Assembly (NCBI GenBank): GCA_045504435.1 | Contig: JBEULC010000001.1 | Coordinates: forward strand, 124,001-188,000 | Source: JBEULC01 sp045504435 | Lineage (GTDB): Bacteria > Pseudomonadota > Alphaproteobacteria > WRAU01 > Hepatincolaceae | DNA: 64,000 bases | Direction of reading: 5' to 3' | Shown: in pieces, positions 45,056 to 53,737 of the stretch | Position numbering within the stretch: the stretch's first letter is position 1 | How the letters are laid out: each line of letters begins with the position of its first letter | Notes under the pieces: model-generated | Seen by the model: the letters and a program-made list of their open reading frames with translations, nothing else | The model's database searches: none | Told to the model about the DNA's origin: nothing | Program-made: the position numbers and the translations under genes

Positions 45056-45092
45056 GTCTACAAACAAAAGCAAACATATAGTTTCTGTAGAC
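45056..45092. promoter_or_regulatory. Inverted repeat between betB and mtnN
   Basis: GTCTACA at 45056-45062 and TGTAGAC at 45086-45092, with matching AAC/GTT inside, in the 172-base gap between divergent betB and mtnN. The centres are 30 bp apart, three turns of helix, consistent with an operator for a dimeric regulator. No regulator gene is nearby. Confidence 0.4.
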
Positions 45093-45166
45093 GATCGATC
45101 TTATAATAAGTATGATTAGCATAACAAATTTATCAATAAAAATAATTTTATACAAAGGAAAATTAA

Positions 45167-45877
45167 ATGAAGATAAAGATAATTGGACTTGTTGTGGCTA
45201 TGCCCACAGAATTTATAAGTATTAAGCATGCTTTAGGTGAGGGACAGGTTATAGAAAAAGAAATTTTGCAAACTTTAAAGTTTAATTATAAAGGCCTAGA
45301 AATTATTTCTATGCTCAGCAACATTGGTAAAGCGGCATCCGCTAGCACTACCACTTTATTATTTAGCCAATATAAGTGTGATATAATAATTAATGTAGGT
45401 TCTTGCGGAGGTTTAAATAAGGCAATTAAAGGTTCTATTATAGTATCTAATAAAGCGGCTTATTGTGATGTAGATGTTACCGCATTTAATTATAAGCTGG
45501 GCCAAATGGCTGAGCAACCGGAAGCTTTTATCTCCTCAAATAATTTTATTGATTACAATAATTTATGTACTTTTATAGAGAATAAATATAGTATCTTAAA
45601 AGGTCAAGTAATTACAGCAGATAGCTTTATTGCTGACCCTAAAATAATTAATAAAATTAAAAATATGTATTTTAATACTTTAGCAATTGAGATGGAGGCT
45701 GCGGCCATTGCTCAAATTTGTTATCTTTATAATAAAGACTTTATCCTAATTAAAAAGGTTTCTGATCTAGCAGATCAAGATGCCGCTACACATTATACAG
45801 AAGAAATCAAACACTTTCCTCAAGGGGTTTCTGATATTTTATTACAAGCGATTAACTATTGCGTACAGCTAACTTAA
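45167..45877 (+). CDS. mtnN: 5'-methylthioadenosine/S-adenosylhomocysteine nucleosidase
   Basis: A 236-residue nucleosidase that cleaves MTA, SAH and 5'-deoxyadenosine, clearing by-products of SAM use. VAMPTEFISIK near the start, NVGSCGGLN (about 78-86), VITADSF (about 144-150), and EMEAAAIAQIC (catalytic Glu, about 170-180) followed by KKVSDLAD with the catalytic Asp (near 198) are the family pattern. Length is usual. It is divergent from betB. SAM-dependent enzymes in the window (ccrM, prmA, rsmA) would feed it SAH. Confidence 0.93.
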   Translation: MKIKIIGLVVAMPTEFISIKHALGEGQVIEKEILQTLKFNYKGLEIISMLSNIGKAASASTTTLLFSQYKCDIIINVGSCGGLNKAIKGSIIVSNKAAYCDVDVTAFNYKLGQMAEQPEAFISSNNFIDYNNLCTFIENKYSILKGQVITADSFIADPKIINKIKNMYFNTLAIEMEAAAIAQICYLYNKDFILIKKVSDLADQDAATHYTEEIKHFPQGVSDILLQAINYCVQLT

Positions 45878-45913
45878 TTACATTTTTTAATCATATTTTT
45901 TAAAGGCACTTGA

Positions 45914-47887
45914 TTGGCACTAATTCAAGTAAATAATTTATATAAAAGCTTTTATGGAAAAACTTTATTTAAAGATATTAGTTTTAATATAAATGAAACA
46001 GACAAAATTGGCTTAATAGGCACCAATGGCTGCGGTAAAAGTACTTTAATTGAAACACTTTTAGGGCTGCAAGAAGGTGACCTTAACCCTATCACTAAAA
46101 ATGTTGGTAGTGTTATTAAAAAACCCACTTTAACCATAGGTTATTTATCACAACATAGTAAACTCAATATTGCAAATACTATTTTTGCAGAATTAATGGA
46201 AGTTTTCCCCTTAAGTCTGGCAAATTACCAAGCTATAGAACGCCTAAATGTCTTAAATGATCTGACAGGTCCAGAAGATTTGCATTTAATAGATGCACAA
46301 ATGGAAGATTTGGCCTTTCATATTACTGAATATGAAGTAAATGGTGGTTATAAAGCTGAACAAAGAATCAAAGATACCTTATTTGGTATAGAAATTGATG
46401 AAAATTTATGGCAAAGTAAAATTGGTAATCTTTCAGGAGGGCAAAAAACCAAGGTATCATTAGCTAAGGTTTTGCTCCAAGAGCCTGAATTATTAATCCT
46501 TGATGAGCCTACTAATCATTTAGATATCAGTGCCATTGAATGGCTAGAAAATTTCTTAATTAATTATAAAAAAAGCTTTTTACTTATTTCCCATGATTCC
46601 CATTTTTTAGATAGTACAGTAAAAACTATTTTTGAAATAGAAGGTACAGTTTTAAAAAGCTATAAAGGAAACTATACAAATTTTAAGGTGCAAAAAGAGA
46701 TTTTTCTAAGCGGAGCTTTAAAAAGCTTTGAGTTAGAACAACAAAAAATAGAAAAATTAGAGGAATTTGTTTTAAAATATAAAGCTGGACAAAAATCTAA
46801 ACAAGCCCGAGGCCGTCAAAAGATGTTAGATAATCTTGAAAAGCAAAGTGATCCTATAATTAAAAATAATACAATTAGGTTAAAATTTGAGATCAAACAA
46901 CCAAGCTCTAAAAAAATTTTAGAACTTACCCATTTATCTAAGTTTTTTCCAGCTAAAAAATTATTTAATAATCTTAATTTAAGTGTTTTTAAAGGAGAAA
47001 GAATAGGAATTATTGGTAAAAATGGTATTGGCAAATCTACTTTATTAAAAATCATCGTTGGCTTAGAAACACCTAGTTCTGGGAAATTAGAATTAGGTGA
47101 AAATTTATTGATAGGTTATTACTCACAGGATTTTAAAGAGCTAAATTTTGCTAATTCTATCTTAGATGAGATCATTAATAATTTTTATTTAACTGACGAA
47201 GAAGCTAGAGGTATGTTAGGTAGATTGCTTTTTACTAAAGATGATGTATTTAAAAAAATAGGTTCTTTAAGTGGAGGTGAAAAAGCAAGAGTAGCTATGC
47301 TTAAACTTATGCTCACCAAACCTAATGTGTTAATTCTTGATGAACCTACTAACCATTTAGATATTTATTCCCGAGAAATATTAGAAGAGTCTTTTAGTGA
47401 TTACCCTGGGACTATCTTAGTTGTCTCCCATGATCGGCATTTTTTAGATATGGTAGTTGATAGCTTATATATTATTGATGAAAAAGGCGGAGCAAAATTT
47501 GAGGGTAATTATGAAGATTATAGTAGATATAAATCTTCTTTAGAAAAAAACTCAGGAAAAAATAAGAGCACCAATAGCAAGATTGTAAAATCCAACTCTA
47601 TACTTGATAAAACACATTCTCTTCCCCAAACAGCTATGCCTGATAAAGGTACACCACATAGAGCAACCATTGATCATTTAAAACAGGAATATAAAAAAAT
47701 TACCAAGTCTTTAGAGGGACTTGCTACTCAAGAATTTGTGCTTAATGAGCGGAATAAAAAAGCGGCTTTTAAAAATGATCTTAAAGACCTACTTGTTATT
47801 GAAAAAGAGCTTAAGGAATTAAATTCTAAAATTGAGGTGCTTTTAGAAAATCTTAGCAATATTGAAAAACAGCTAACCTTAACTTAG
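45914..47887 (+). CDS. ABC-F family ATPase (Uup/YheS type)
   Basis: A 657-residue soluble protein with two ABC ATPase domains joined by a Lys-rich linker and no membrane part. Walker A is GTNGCGKST (about 35-43) and GKNGIGKST (about 370-378). The signatures are LSGGQKTKV and LSGGEKARV, each followed by LILDEPTNHLDI, the ABC-F hallmark. The C-terminus ends in a coiled coil (KELKELNSKIEVLLENLSNIEKQL), as in Uup. ABC-F proteins act on the ribosome, resolving stalls, or in DNA maintenance. The start TTG at 45914 has AAAGG seven bases upstream. It lies 36 bases after mtnN. Confidence 0.92.
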   Translation: MALIQVNNLYKSFYGKTLFKDISFNINETDKIGLIGTNGCGKSTLIETLLGLQEGDLNPITKNVGSVIKKPTLTIGYLSQHSKLNIANTIFAELMEVFPLSLANYQAIERLNVLNDLTGPEDLHLIDAQMEDLAFHITEYEVNGGYKAEQRIKDTLFGIEIDENLWQSKIGNLSGGQKTKVSLAKVLLQEPELLILDEPTNHLDISAIEWLENFLINYKKSFLLISHDSHFLDSTVKTIFEIEGTVLKSYKGNYTNFKVQKEIFLSGALKSFELEQQKIEKLEEFVLKYKAGQKSKQARGRQKMLDNLEKQSDPIIKNNTIRLKFEIKQPSSKKILELTHLSKFFPAKKLFNNLNLSVFKGERIGIIGKNGIGKSTLLKIIVGLETPSSGKLELGENLLIGYYSQDFKELNFANSILDEIINNFYLTDEEARGMLGRLLFTKDDVFKKIGSLSGGEKARVAMLKLMLTKPNVLILDEPTNHLDIYSREILEESFSDYPGTILVVSHDRHFLDMVVDSLYIIDEKGGAKFEGNYEDYSRYKSSLEKNSGKNKSTNSKIVKSNSILDKTHSLPQTAMPDKGTPHRATIDHLKQEYKKITKSLEGLATQEFVLNERNKKAAFKNDLKDLLVIEKELKELNSKIEVLLENLSNIEKQLTLT

Positions 47888-47950
47888 TTAATACTAATTA
47901 CAATAAAAACTTACCTTTAATTATAAAATCCCAATGACGCTACATCCAAA

Positions 47951-47964
47951 GTAAATTAATTTAC
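47951..47964. terminator. Weak palindromic terminator between ABC-F and pheT
   Basis: A 14-base perfect palindrome GTAAATTAATTTAC followed by ATTTTTATT on the plus strand, 63 bases after the ABC-F stop. No loop, so only part can form a hairpin. Confidence 0.3.
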
Positions 47965-47968
47965 ATTT

Positions 47969-50584
47969 TTATTCTGCTTTTCTTAAAGTTGCTCCTAAAT
48001 TTGCCTCAATTGTATTAACAATTTTATTATAAAAATCCTGAATTTCCTTATCAACAAAAGTTGTATTGTAAGACTGTAAAATAACATTTAACGCTATGGA
48101 TTTTTTACCTTCAGATACTTTGCTTCCTTCATAAATATCAAATATATTCACTTCGGCAATATGTTTTTTATCAATAGCTTTTACCAATTTAATAACTGCT
48201 GCTGCTTTTACATTTTTATCAATTTCAAATGCAAAATCCCTACTTACCGGCATAAAAGGAGAAATTTCCAATACGGATTTTAATAAGCTTTTAGTTTTAG
48301 CTCCAGGAATATTTTCTATAAATACTTCAAAACAGCAAATATTATTTTTGATTTTAAGGCTATTAACAATCATAGGGTTTAATTCACCAAAATAGGCAAT
48401 CATATGTTCTTCACCTTTTTTAAGAAATAATTTTCCACTTTTACCGGGATGGTAGTAAGAAGGCAAATCCTCTTGGCTAAGGTTTAAGTTATCAGGATTA
48501 AATCCTAAATCTTCTATCAAAGTTAAAGCTGCTGCTTTAGCCTCCCAAACAGAATATTTAGCAACATTATGCTGCCAATTTTTTTCATACTGATTGCCTA
48601 CTAAAATGCCGCTGGCCACACATTTTTGCTTAATATCATGCTCATCAGTTAAGCTTATATTTTTCTGTACTTGCTTTTCTTCTAAAGGTTTATTAGTTGG
48701 AATATATACTTCTCCAACTTCAAAAATTTTAAAATTGGGATAACCACGATTTATATTAGCGCTTCCCACTAAAGTCAAAGAAGGAACAATAGATTTTCGC
48801 ATAATGCTAAGCTCATCAGAAATAGGATTAGCTAATACTAGATCCTCTTCATAAAGCCCAAAAGTATAAGCTAAAGATTTAGCAATAAAAGACATATTAA
48901 TTGTTTCTAAAAATCCTTGTTTAGCTAAACTTCTTTTAGCTAATAATTGATTTTGATAATCTTTAGAATAAGCGGGCTTTGTCCCGCTAAAATTTTTAAA
49001 TAAAGGATAATCCGTTAATTTATCTAATCCATAGTATTTAATAATTTCAGCTACTACTACTGATTTATCATCAATATCATTTCTATTAGAAGGAGCAATC
49101 ACTTTGAAGGTACTATTATCATATTTTACTTGGAAATTTAAGCTCTTCAATATTTCGCTCACTTCTTGAGGGCTTAAATTTAAGGTGCTTAATTGGGTAA
49201 AATAAGCAAGATCGAAAACCAAAGGCTGAGCTTGATCTTGCATTGCAGAGCTAGCTTTATAAGTCCCAATTTTATTACCTCCACAGATTTGTTTAATTAA
49301 ATCACTAGCCAAATCAAGGGCATTTGCAATACCATCTATATCAATTTTTCTTTCAAAACGATAAGCAGATTCTGTATTAATCCCCAAATTTCTTTTAGCT
49401 AAACTTATTACTTTACTGTCAAAATGGGCAGCTTCTAAAAAAATATTTTTAGTGTTTTCATCACAGGCGCTGGATAATGCCCCCTTAATTCCTGCTATAG
49501 CTCCAATTTTATTGCCAATAACCACAATAGGGGTTAATTGATTTAAACTATAAGGTTTATTATCTAAAGCTAAAAAGTTTTTCTCATCTATATTATCATC
49601 AAATAGACGTACAGCAATAGTAGAAGGATTAGGTAGTTTATCTAAATCATAGCAATGCATTGGTTGATTTAAATCAAAACAAATATAGTTAGTTATATCT
49701 ACCAGAGCATTTCTAGGAGTTTGGCCAATTAAACTTAAGCGCTTTTGCATCCAAAGTGGCGAAGCAGGATTATTAAGATTTATAATTTTAGCAATCATAA
49801 AAGCTTTTGATACTAGGTCTTGTATAGATATCTGAAACTCAGGCGTTTCTATACTAACATCTATATTTTTATAATCAGCTGTCAAGCTATTTCGTTGGCT
49901 ATAGGTGGCTTTAATAGTTTTTAGATCTTTAAGCTTCCCTATACCGTTGGCCGCCAAATCTTTAGCTATCCCCCTTACTCCTAATAGATCTCCGCGATTT
50001 GGAGTAATAGATACTTCTATTACCACATCATCTAATCCTAAAGATTTAGCAATAGGTTGGCCAATTATAGTACTATCACCATCTTCATAGATATCCTCAT
50101 TAAGGGCATTATCTTTAGATAGGTTATTTTTATGATTTCCCTTTAAAGCCGTAAGCTGTAATTGCTCAGGAGTAAATTCTATTATCCCCTCGTGCTCTTG
50201 GGATAATCCTAGTTCTTTTTCTGAGAGTAACATGCCATTGCTTTCAACTCCCCTAATTGCAGTTTTTTTAATAGTAATATCAAGCCCCGGGATGTAAGAT
50301 TTTTCTGGAGCAAATACCACATAAATCCCAGCTCTAGCATTAGAAGCTCCACAAACAATTTGCAAATCTCCTTCTTTGGTAGCAACCGTACATACTTTAA
50401 GCTTATCTGCATTAAAATGTGGTACTGTAGATTTAATATAAGCAATAGAAAAATTTACAAAATTTGCTTGGGGATTTTGAATGTCTTCTACCTCTATACC
50501 CAATTTAATTAAAGCCGCGACAAGTTCATCTAAAGAACAATCAAATTCTAAGTGATCTGCCAACCAATTAAGTGTGAACTTCAT
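47969..50584 (-). CDS. pheT: Phenylalanyl-tRNA synthetase beta subunit
   Basis: A large subunit of the alpha2beta2 synthetase. At 871 residues it is about 70 longer than usual. An N-terminal tRNA-binding OB domain (about 40-150, with DKLKVCTVATKEGDLQIVCGA), a B3/4 tRNA-editing region (SALS, ITNYICFDLNQPMHCYDLDK), a B5 domain (NRNDIDDKSVVVAEIIKYYG), and a C-terminal FDX-ACB anticodon domain (PFMPVSRDFAFEIDKNV) are in order. An Asn/Asp-rich insert near 150-175 is low-complexity. It follows pheS after 52 bases. Confidence 0.95.
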   Translation of the reverse strand: MKFTLNWLADHLEFDCSLDELVAALIKLGIEVEDIQNPQANFVNFSIAYIKSTVPHFNADKLKVCTVATKEGDLQIVCGASNARAGIYVVFAPEKSYIPGLDITIKKTAIRGVESNGMLLSEKELGLSQEHEGIIEFTPEQLQLTALKGNHKNNLSKDNALNEDIYEDGDSTIIGQPIAKSLGLDDVVIEVSITPNRGDLLGVRGIAKDLAANGIGKLKDLKTIKATYSQRNSLTADYKNIDVSIETPEFQISIQDLVSKAFMIAKIINLNNPASPLWMQKRLSLIGQTPRNALVDITNYICFDLNQPMHCYDLDKLPNPSTIAVRLFDDNIDEKNFLALDNKPYSLNQLTPIVVIGNKIGAIAGIKGALSSACDENTKNIFLEAAHFDSKVISLAKRNLGINTESAYRFERKIDIDGIANALDLASDLIKQICGGNKIGTYKASSAMQDQAQPLVFDLAYFTQLSTLNLSPQEVSEILKSLNFQVKYDNSTFKVIAPSNRNDIDDKSVVVAEIIKYYGLDKLTDYPLFKNFSGTKPAYSKDYQNQLLAKRSLAKQGFLETINMSFIAKSLAYTFGLYEEDLVLANPISDELSIMRKSIVPSLTLVGSANINRGYPNFKIFEVGEVYIPTNKPLEEKQVQKNISLTDEHDIKQKCVASGILVGNQYEKNWQHNVAKYSVWEAKAAALTLIEDLGFNPDNLNLSQEDLPSYYHPGKSGKLFLKKGEEHMIAYFGELNPMIVNSLKIKNNICCFEVFIENIPGAKTKSLLKSVLEISPFMPVSRDFAFEIDKNVKAAAVIKLVKAIDKKHIAEVNIFDIYEGSKVSEGKKSIALNVILQSYNTTFVDKEIQDFYNKIVNTIEANLGATLRKAE

Positions 50585-50636
50585 TTTTAAAAAACCTTAT
50601 TTTAAATTACTATAATACTATAAATTATGGTCTTAA

Positions 50637-51782
50637 TTATTCTAAACCACCAAATAAAGTAGGATTTTTAAGCACATTGAAATTATTATATTTTAACCAA
50701 CGGATATCCCCTTCATAAAGCGTTCTTAGGTCTTTAAACCCATATTTCAGCATTACTAGCCTTTCTATGCCCATACCAAAAGCAAATCCTGTATATTTGC
50801 TACTATTTATCCCACAATTATTTAAGACATTAGGATGAATAATCCCACAGCCTAAAATCTCTAACCAATTTTTTCCTTTACCAATTATTAATTGCTCAGT
50901 GGAATTGTCGCATTGAATATCTGCCTCAAAAGAAGGAGAAGTAAAAGGAAAATAACTAGAGCGCAGCCGTAAAGGCAAATTATCTACAGCAAAAAATTTT
51001 TCACAAAAATTTACCACACAAGCTTTTAGTAAAGGAATATTAATATTTTCAATTTTATCTATGTATAGTCCTTCAACCTGCTGGAACATAGGAGAATGCG
51101 TAGCATCATTATCACTTCTATAAGTCCGCCCTGGGGCTATAATTCTTATATTTCCCCCTGCTTCTAACACAGCCTTTTTTGTCATCATGGTTCTAATCTG
51201 AACATTTGAGGTATGAGTTCTTAAAACCTTTCTATTACCATGATTATCTAATGAGTTTAAATAAAAGGTATCATGTTCTTGACGCGAAGGATGATGGGAA
51301 GGAATATTTAAAGCCGTAAAGTTATACCAATCTGTTTCAATTTCAGGTCCCGTTTCTACAGTAAAGTTCATATCGGCAAAAATTGCGATGATTTGCTCAA
51401 TTGCATAAGAGATTGGGTGTAACCCACCACTAAAGGGTTTTGCTACAGGCAAGGTGAGGTCTAAGGTTTCACTATTAATTTTCTCTTGCATGCCTTTAAG
51501 CTGTAAGGCATCTTGCTTTTCCTGCCATAAAGTAGCCAATATAGCTTTCTGATCATTAAGATATTTGCCTTGACTTTTTTTTTCCTGCAAATCTAGGTTA
51601 ACCATGTTTTTCATGGCTTCAGCAAAAATTCCTGATTTTGAAAACAATAATCCTTTAAGTTTTTCTAGATCCTGGAGGCTAGCCGCATTATTTATTTTAT
51701 TTACCAAATTTACTACATCAATTTTCCCTGTAGTAAATTCTTTATCTTTTTGAACCGCTGTTGTGCCTTTTAAATGATCCAC
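50637..51782 (-). CDS. pheS: Phenylalanyl-tRNA synthetase alpha subunit
   Basis: The catalytic subunit, 381 residues. An N-terminal coiled coil covers about 1-110. Motif 2 is HTSNVQIRTMM and RTYRSDNDATHSPMFQQVEG (about 197-240) and motif 3 is GFAFGMGIERLVMLKYG (about 336-352). HPxSYAIEQI marks the start of the core. It is 30-50 residues longer than most because of the N-terminal region and a short C-terminal tail. It has its own promoter candidate upstream, separated by a terminator from rplT. Confidence 0.95.
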   Translation of the reverse strand: MDHLKGTTAVQKDKEFTTGKIDVVNLVNKINNAASLQDLEKLKGLLFSKSGIFAEAMKNMVNLDLQEKKSQGKYLNDQKAILATLWQEKQDALQLKGMQEKINSETLDLTLPVAKPFSGGLHPISYAIEQIIAIFADMNFTVETGPEIETDWYNFTALNIPSHHPSRQEHDTFYLNSLDNHGNRKVLRTHTSNVQIRTMMTKKAVLEAGGNIRIIAPGRTYRSDNDATHSPMFQQVEGLYIDKIENINIPLLKACVVNFCEKFFAVDNLPLRLRSSYFPFTSPSFEADIQCDNSTEQLIIGKGKNWLEILGCGIIHPNVLNNCGINSSKYTGFAFGMGIERLVMLKYGFKDLRTLYEGDIRWLKYNNFNVLKNPTLFGGLE

Positions 51783-51828
51783 TTTAAAACTCTTAGGTAT
51801 TTTTTTTATATTTACAAATATTTATAAG

Positions 51829-51856
51829 ATTTTATCACTTTAATAGGCTTTAGCAA
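51829..51856 (-). promoter_or_regulatory. Candidate pheST promoter
   Basis: On the minus strand TTGCTA (51856-51851) and TAAAAT (51834-51829) are 16 bases apart, and TGA just before gives an extended -10. It lies 46 bases ahead of the pheS start and after the rplT terminator. Confidence 0.45.
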
Positions 51857-51909
51857 AGAACTTACAAAATATTAACGCTCTTGCCCTGGATTTTATAAAA
51901 AAGCCCATT

Positions 51910-51950
51910 AAATTAAAATGGAGAAGTGATTAACTTCTCCATTTTAATTT
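51910..51950 (-). terminator. Strong terminator after rplT
   Basis: An 18-bp perfect stem (51910-51927 with 51933-51950) and 5-nt loop. A run of six U comes within about 10 bases on the minus strand. It lies 25 bases after the rplT stop, and so separates the L35-L20 transcript from pheST. An attenuator in front of pheST would look similar; I see no Phe-rich leader peptide. Confidence 0.75.
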
Positions 51951-51974
51951 ATTAAATATAAAATAATTTTATAT

Positions 51975-52337
51975 TTAAGCTTTTTCGATAATTTCTTTAG
52001 CTTTGTTAATAAATACATTGAAAGATTCTTTGTTATTTACTGCCATTTCCGCAAGAATTTTACGATTAACTTCAATATTGGCTTTTTTCAATGCATCCAT
52101 AAATCTTGAATAAGTTAAGCCTTGTTCACGCACGGCCGCATTAATTCTTTGAATCCATAAAGCTCTAATATCTCTTTTTTTATTTCTTCTATCACGATAA
52201 ACGTATTGTAACGCTTTTTCTACTTTACCAAGTGCTACTCTAAATACGTTATTATTTCTGCCTCTATAGCCCTTAGCCATTTTTAGGACTTTTTTATGTC
52301 TTTTGTGAGACGTTACGCCTCTTTTAACTCTTGCCAT
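51975..52337 (-). CDS. rplT: 50S ribosomal protein L20
   Basis: A 120-residue 23S-rRNA binding protein needed early in 50S assembly. The start MARVKRGVTSHKRHKKVLK and ARGYRGR-like KGYRGRNNNVFRVALGKVEKALQYVYRDRRNKKRD are highly conserved. Length is usual. It follows rpmI by 12 bases; SD AAGGAG is present. In many bacteria L20 represses its own operon by binding mRNA; whether that occurs here is not visible. Confidence 0.97.
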   Translation of the reverse strand: MARVKRGVTSHKRHKKVLKMAKGYRGRNNNVFRVALGKVEKALQYVYRDRRNKKRDIRALWIQRINAAVREQGLTYSRFMDALKKANIEVNRKILAEMAVNNKESFNVFINKAKEIIEKA

Positions 52338-52349
52338 ACTAAACTCTCC

Positions 52350-52544
52350 TTATACGATCATACATTTTTTAACTAATCTTGCATCCCCTGAAAATAGCAC
52401 CTTGGTACCGCGGTTACTTCTTTTCATGGTTTTAGATCGGCGTCTTAAAAAGTGATTTTTGCAGGCAAATTTTGCTCGTACCAGGCCGCTTGCGGTAAGT
52501 TTAAAGCGTTTTTTTACGCTTGATTTTGCTTTTAATTTGGGCAT
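52350..52544 (-). CDS. rpmI: 50S ribosomal protein L35
   Basis: A 64-residue basic protein, MPKLKAKSSVKKRFKLTASG at the start, the standard L35 sequence. It leads the L35-L20 pair and is separated from infC by 359 non-coding bases rather than a few, so it likely has its own promoter. AGGAGA is six bases before the ATG. Confidence 0.96.
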   Translation of the reverse strand: MPKLKAKSSVKKRFKLTASGLVRAKFACKNHFLRRRSKTMKRSNRGTKVLFSGDARLVKKCMIV

Positions 52545-52903
52545 TTCTTTCTCCTGTTAGATTATTATATTAAATTAATATTAAATTAAAAAATCTTTCC
52601 CCTTTTTAAAAAGGTAGATTATAAATTTTTGAAAAATGCCTCGGCATGCCCTGCCTTATCATATTTACTATCAATTTTATAGCGTTAACTTAATGCTAAT
52701 GCACTAAGCCAATTATTATAAAATCTTATAAATAAAACTGCTTTATCAAGCTATATTATTTATAATCATAATTAAGGAAAGGCAAATTTTTATGCAATAT
52801 ACCTTTTCTTAAATTTACTATGCTGTTAAATATAGCTTATACATTATTAAACATCAAGCGATATTAGCACTAGTGGTTAAGAATATAATGTAAGTTATAT
52901 GCG
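52545..52903. other. 359-bp spacer between infC and rpmI
   Basis: No gene. It contains a perfect 14-base palindrome CCTTTTTAAAAAGG at 52601-52614, and a small GC-richer spot at 52636-52647 (ATGCC and GGCAT arms) followed by T on the minus strand, a possible infC terminator. The promoter for rpmI-rplT must be in here or upstream. Confidence 0.4.
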
Positions 52904-53494
52904 TTAAAGGCTAGAAGTTGGGATTTTTGCAGCAACTGGAGCAAAAATAGCGACACAATTATTATTATTATGGCCTTCTAGTTTAGGCCCTGATTCTATT
53001 TTTCCTCCTGCCTCTCCATTAATTCCTTCATAAAATTTCTGAAGTAAATCCCGAGCATCTTGAGGATAATTTACTTGTCTACCAATTAACTTTACCATAA
53101 TTTTAACTTTTAAACCTTTGGCTAAGAATTCTTTAAGTTTTTCTAACTTTACATTAAAATCATTTTCATGAATGCCCACATTTAGTTGTAGTTCTTTAAG
53201 GGTTGCAACAACCTGCTTTTTTTTGGATTCTTTTTTCTTTTTTTGTAAGGAATATTTATGTCTACCATAATCTAAAATTTTACAAACAGGAGGTTTGCTC
53301 TCTGGATTAATCTCTACTAAATCTAATCCTGCAGTAAAAGCAATATTTAAGGCTTCAGCTATAGGTAAAACTCCCAACATCTCCCCATCTTTATCAATTA
53401 CTCTAACTTCTCTAGTCTTTATACTTTCATTAACTCTTAAAGAATCTTTGTTTTTATTGTGGCTATAGTTGGAATTATTTACAGGAATATTCAA
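52904..53494 (-). CDS. infC: Translation initiation factor IF-3
   Basis: A 196-residue two-domain factor that keeps the ribosome subunits apart and checks the start codon. The N-domain has VNESIKTREVRVIDKDGEMLGVLP, the linker is Lys-rich (KYSLQKKKKESKKKQ), and the C-domain has KELQLNVGIHENDFNVKLEKLKEFL. It has a slightly longer, Asn-rich N-terminus and C-terminal extension than E. coli (180). The start is TTG at 53494 after AGAGG, matching the family's habit of a rare start codon, through which IF-3 limits its own translation. Upstream lies the GC-rich element of the thrS spacer. Confidence 0.94.
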   Translation of the reverse strand: MNIPVNNSNYSHNKNKDSLRVNESIKTREVRVIDKDGEMLGVLPIAEALNIAFTAGLDLVEINPESKPPVCKILDYGRHKYSLQKKKKESKKKQVVATLKELQLNVGIHENDFNVKLEKLKEFLAKGLKVKIMVKLIGRQVNYPQDARDLLQKFYEGINGEAGGKIESGPKLEGHNNNNCVAIFAPVAAKIPTSSL

Positions 53495-53675
53495 AAAAAC
53501 TACCTCTTTTTATTTAATATAAAATTTCTCTATATGAATTTAACCACTTAGTAATATAAATACTATTATAAATCTGGATTTAATACAATATCTCATTTAT
53601 CTTAATTAACCAATTTTATTCCAAAAACAGAATCCTTATTCTATCATTAATAAATTAAAATTCCACTATATTAAA

Positions 53676-53735
53676 CTTGCGGTAAGCCGGGAGGAGCAAG
53701 CGCACGGTGCCCTTAGCTCTAAAATAGAGCGCTCT
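53676..53735. other. GC-rich structured element between thrS and infC
   Basis: Sixty bases at about 58% G+C in a genome of about 30%. Foldable parts include CTTGC at 53676-53680 with GCAAG at 53696-53700, a hairpin GCTCTA-AAA-TAGAGC at 53716-53730, and the 10-base palindrome AGAGCGCTCT at 53726-53735. There is no coding frame. It lies directly after the thrS stop, in the 5' untranslated part of infC if they are cotranscribed. It is not a tRNA or a standard terminator. Confidence 0.5.
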
Positions 53736-53737
53736 TA

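Noticed and set aside
53679..53702. Resemblance to the conserved GCGGTAA...GCAAGCG part of 16S rRNA
   Set aside because: About 19 of 24 bases match with mismatches in the middle, and the sequences on both sides do not continue the 16S gene, so it is probably chance.
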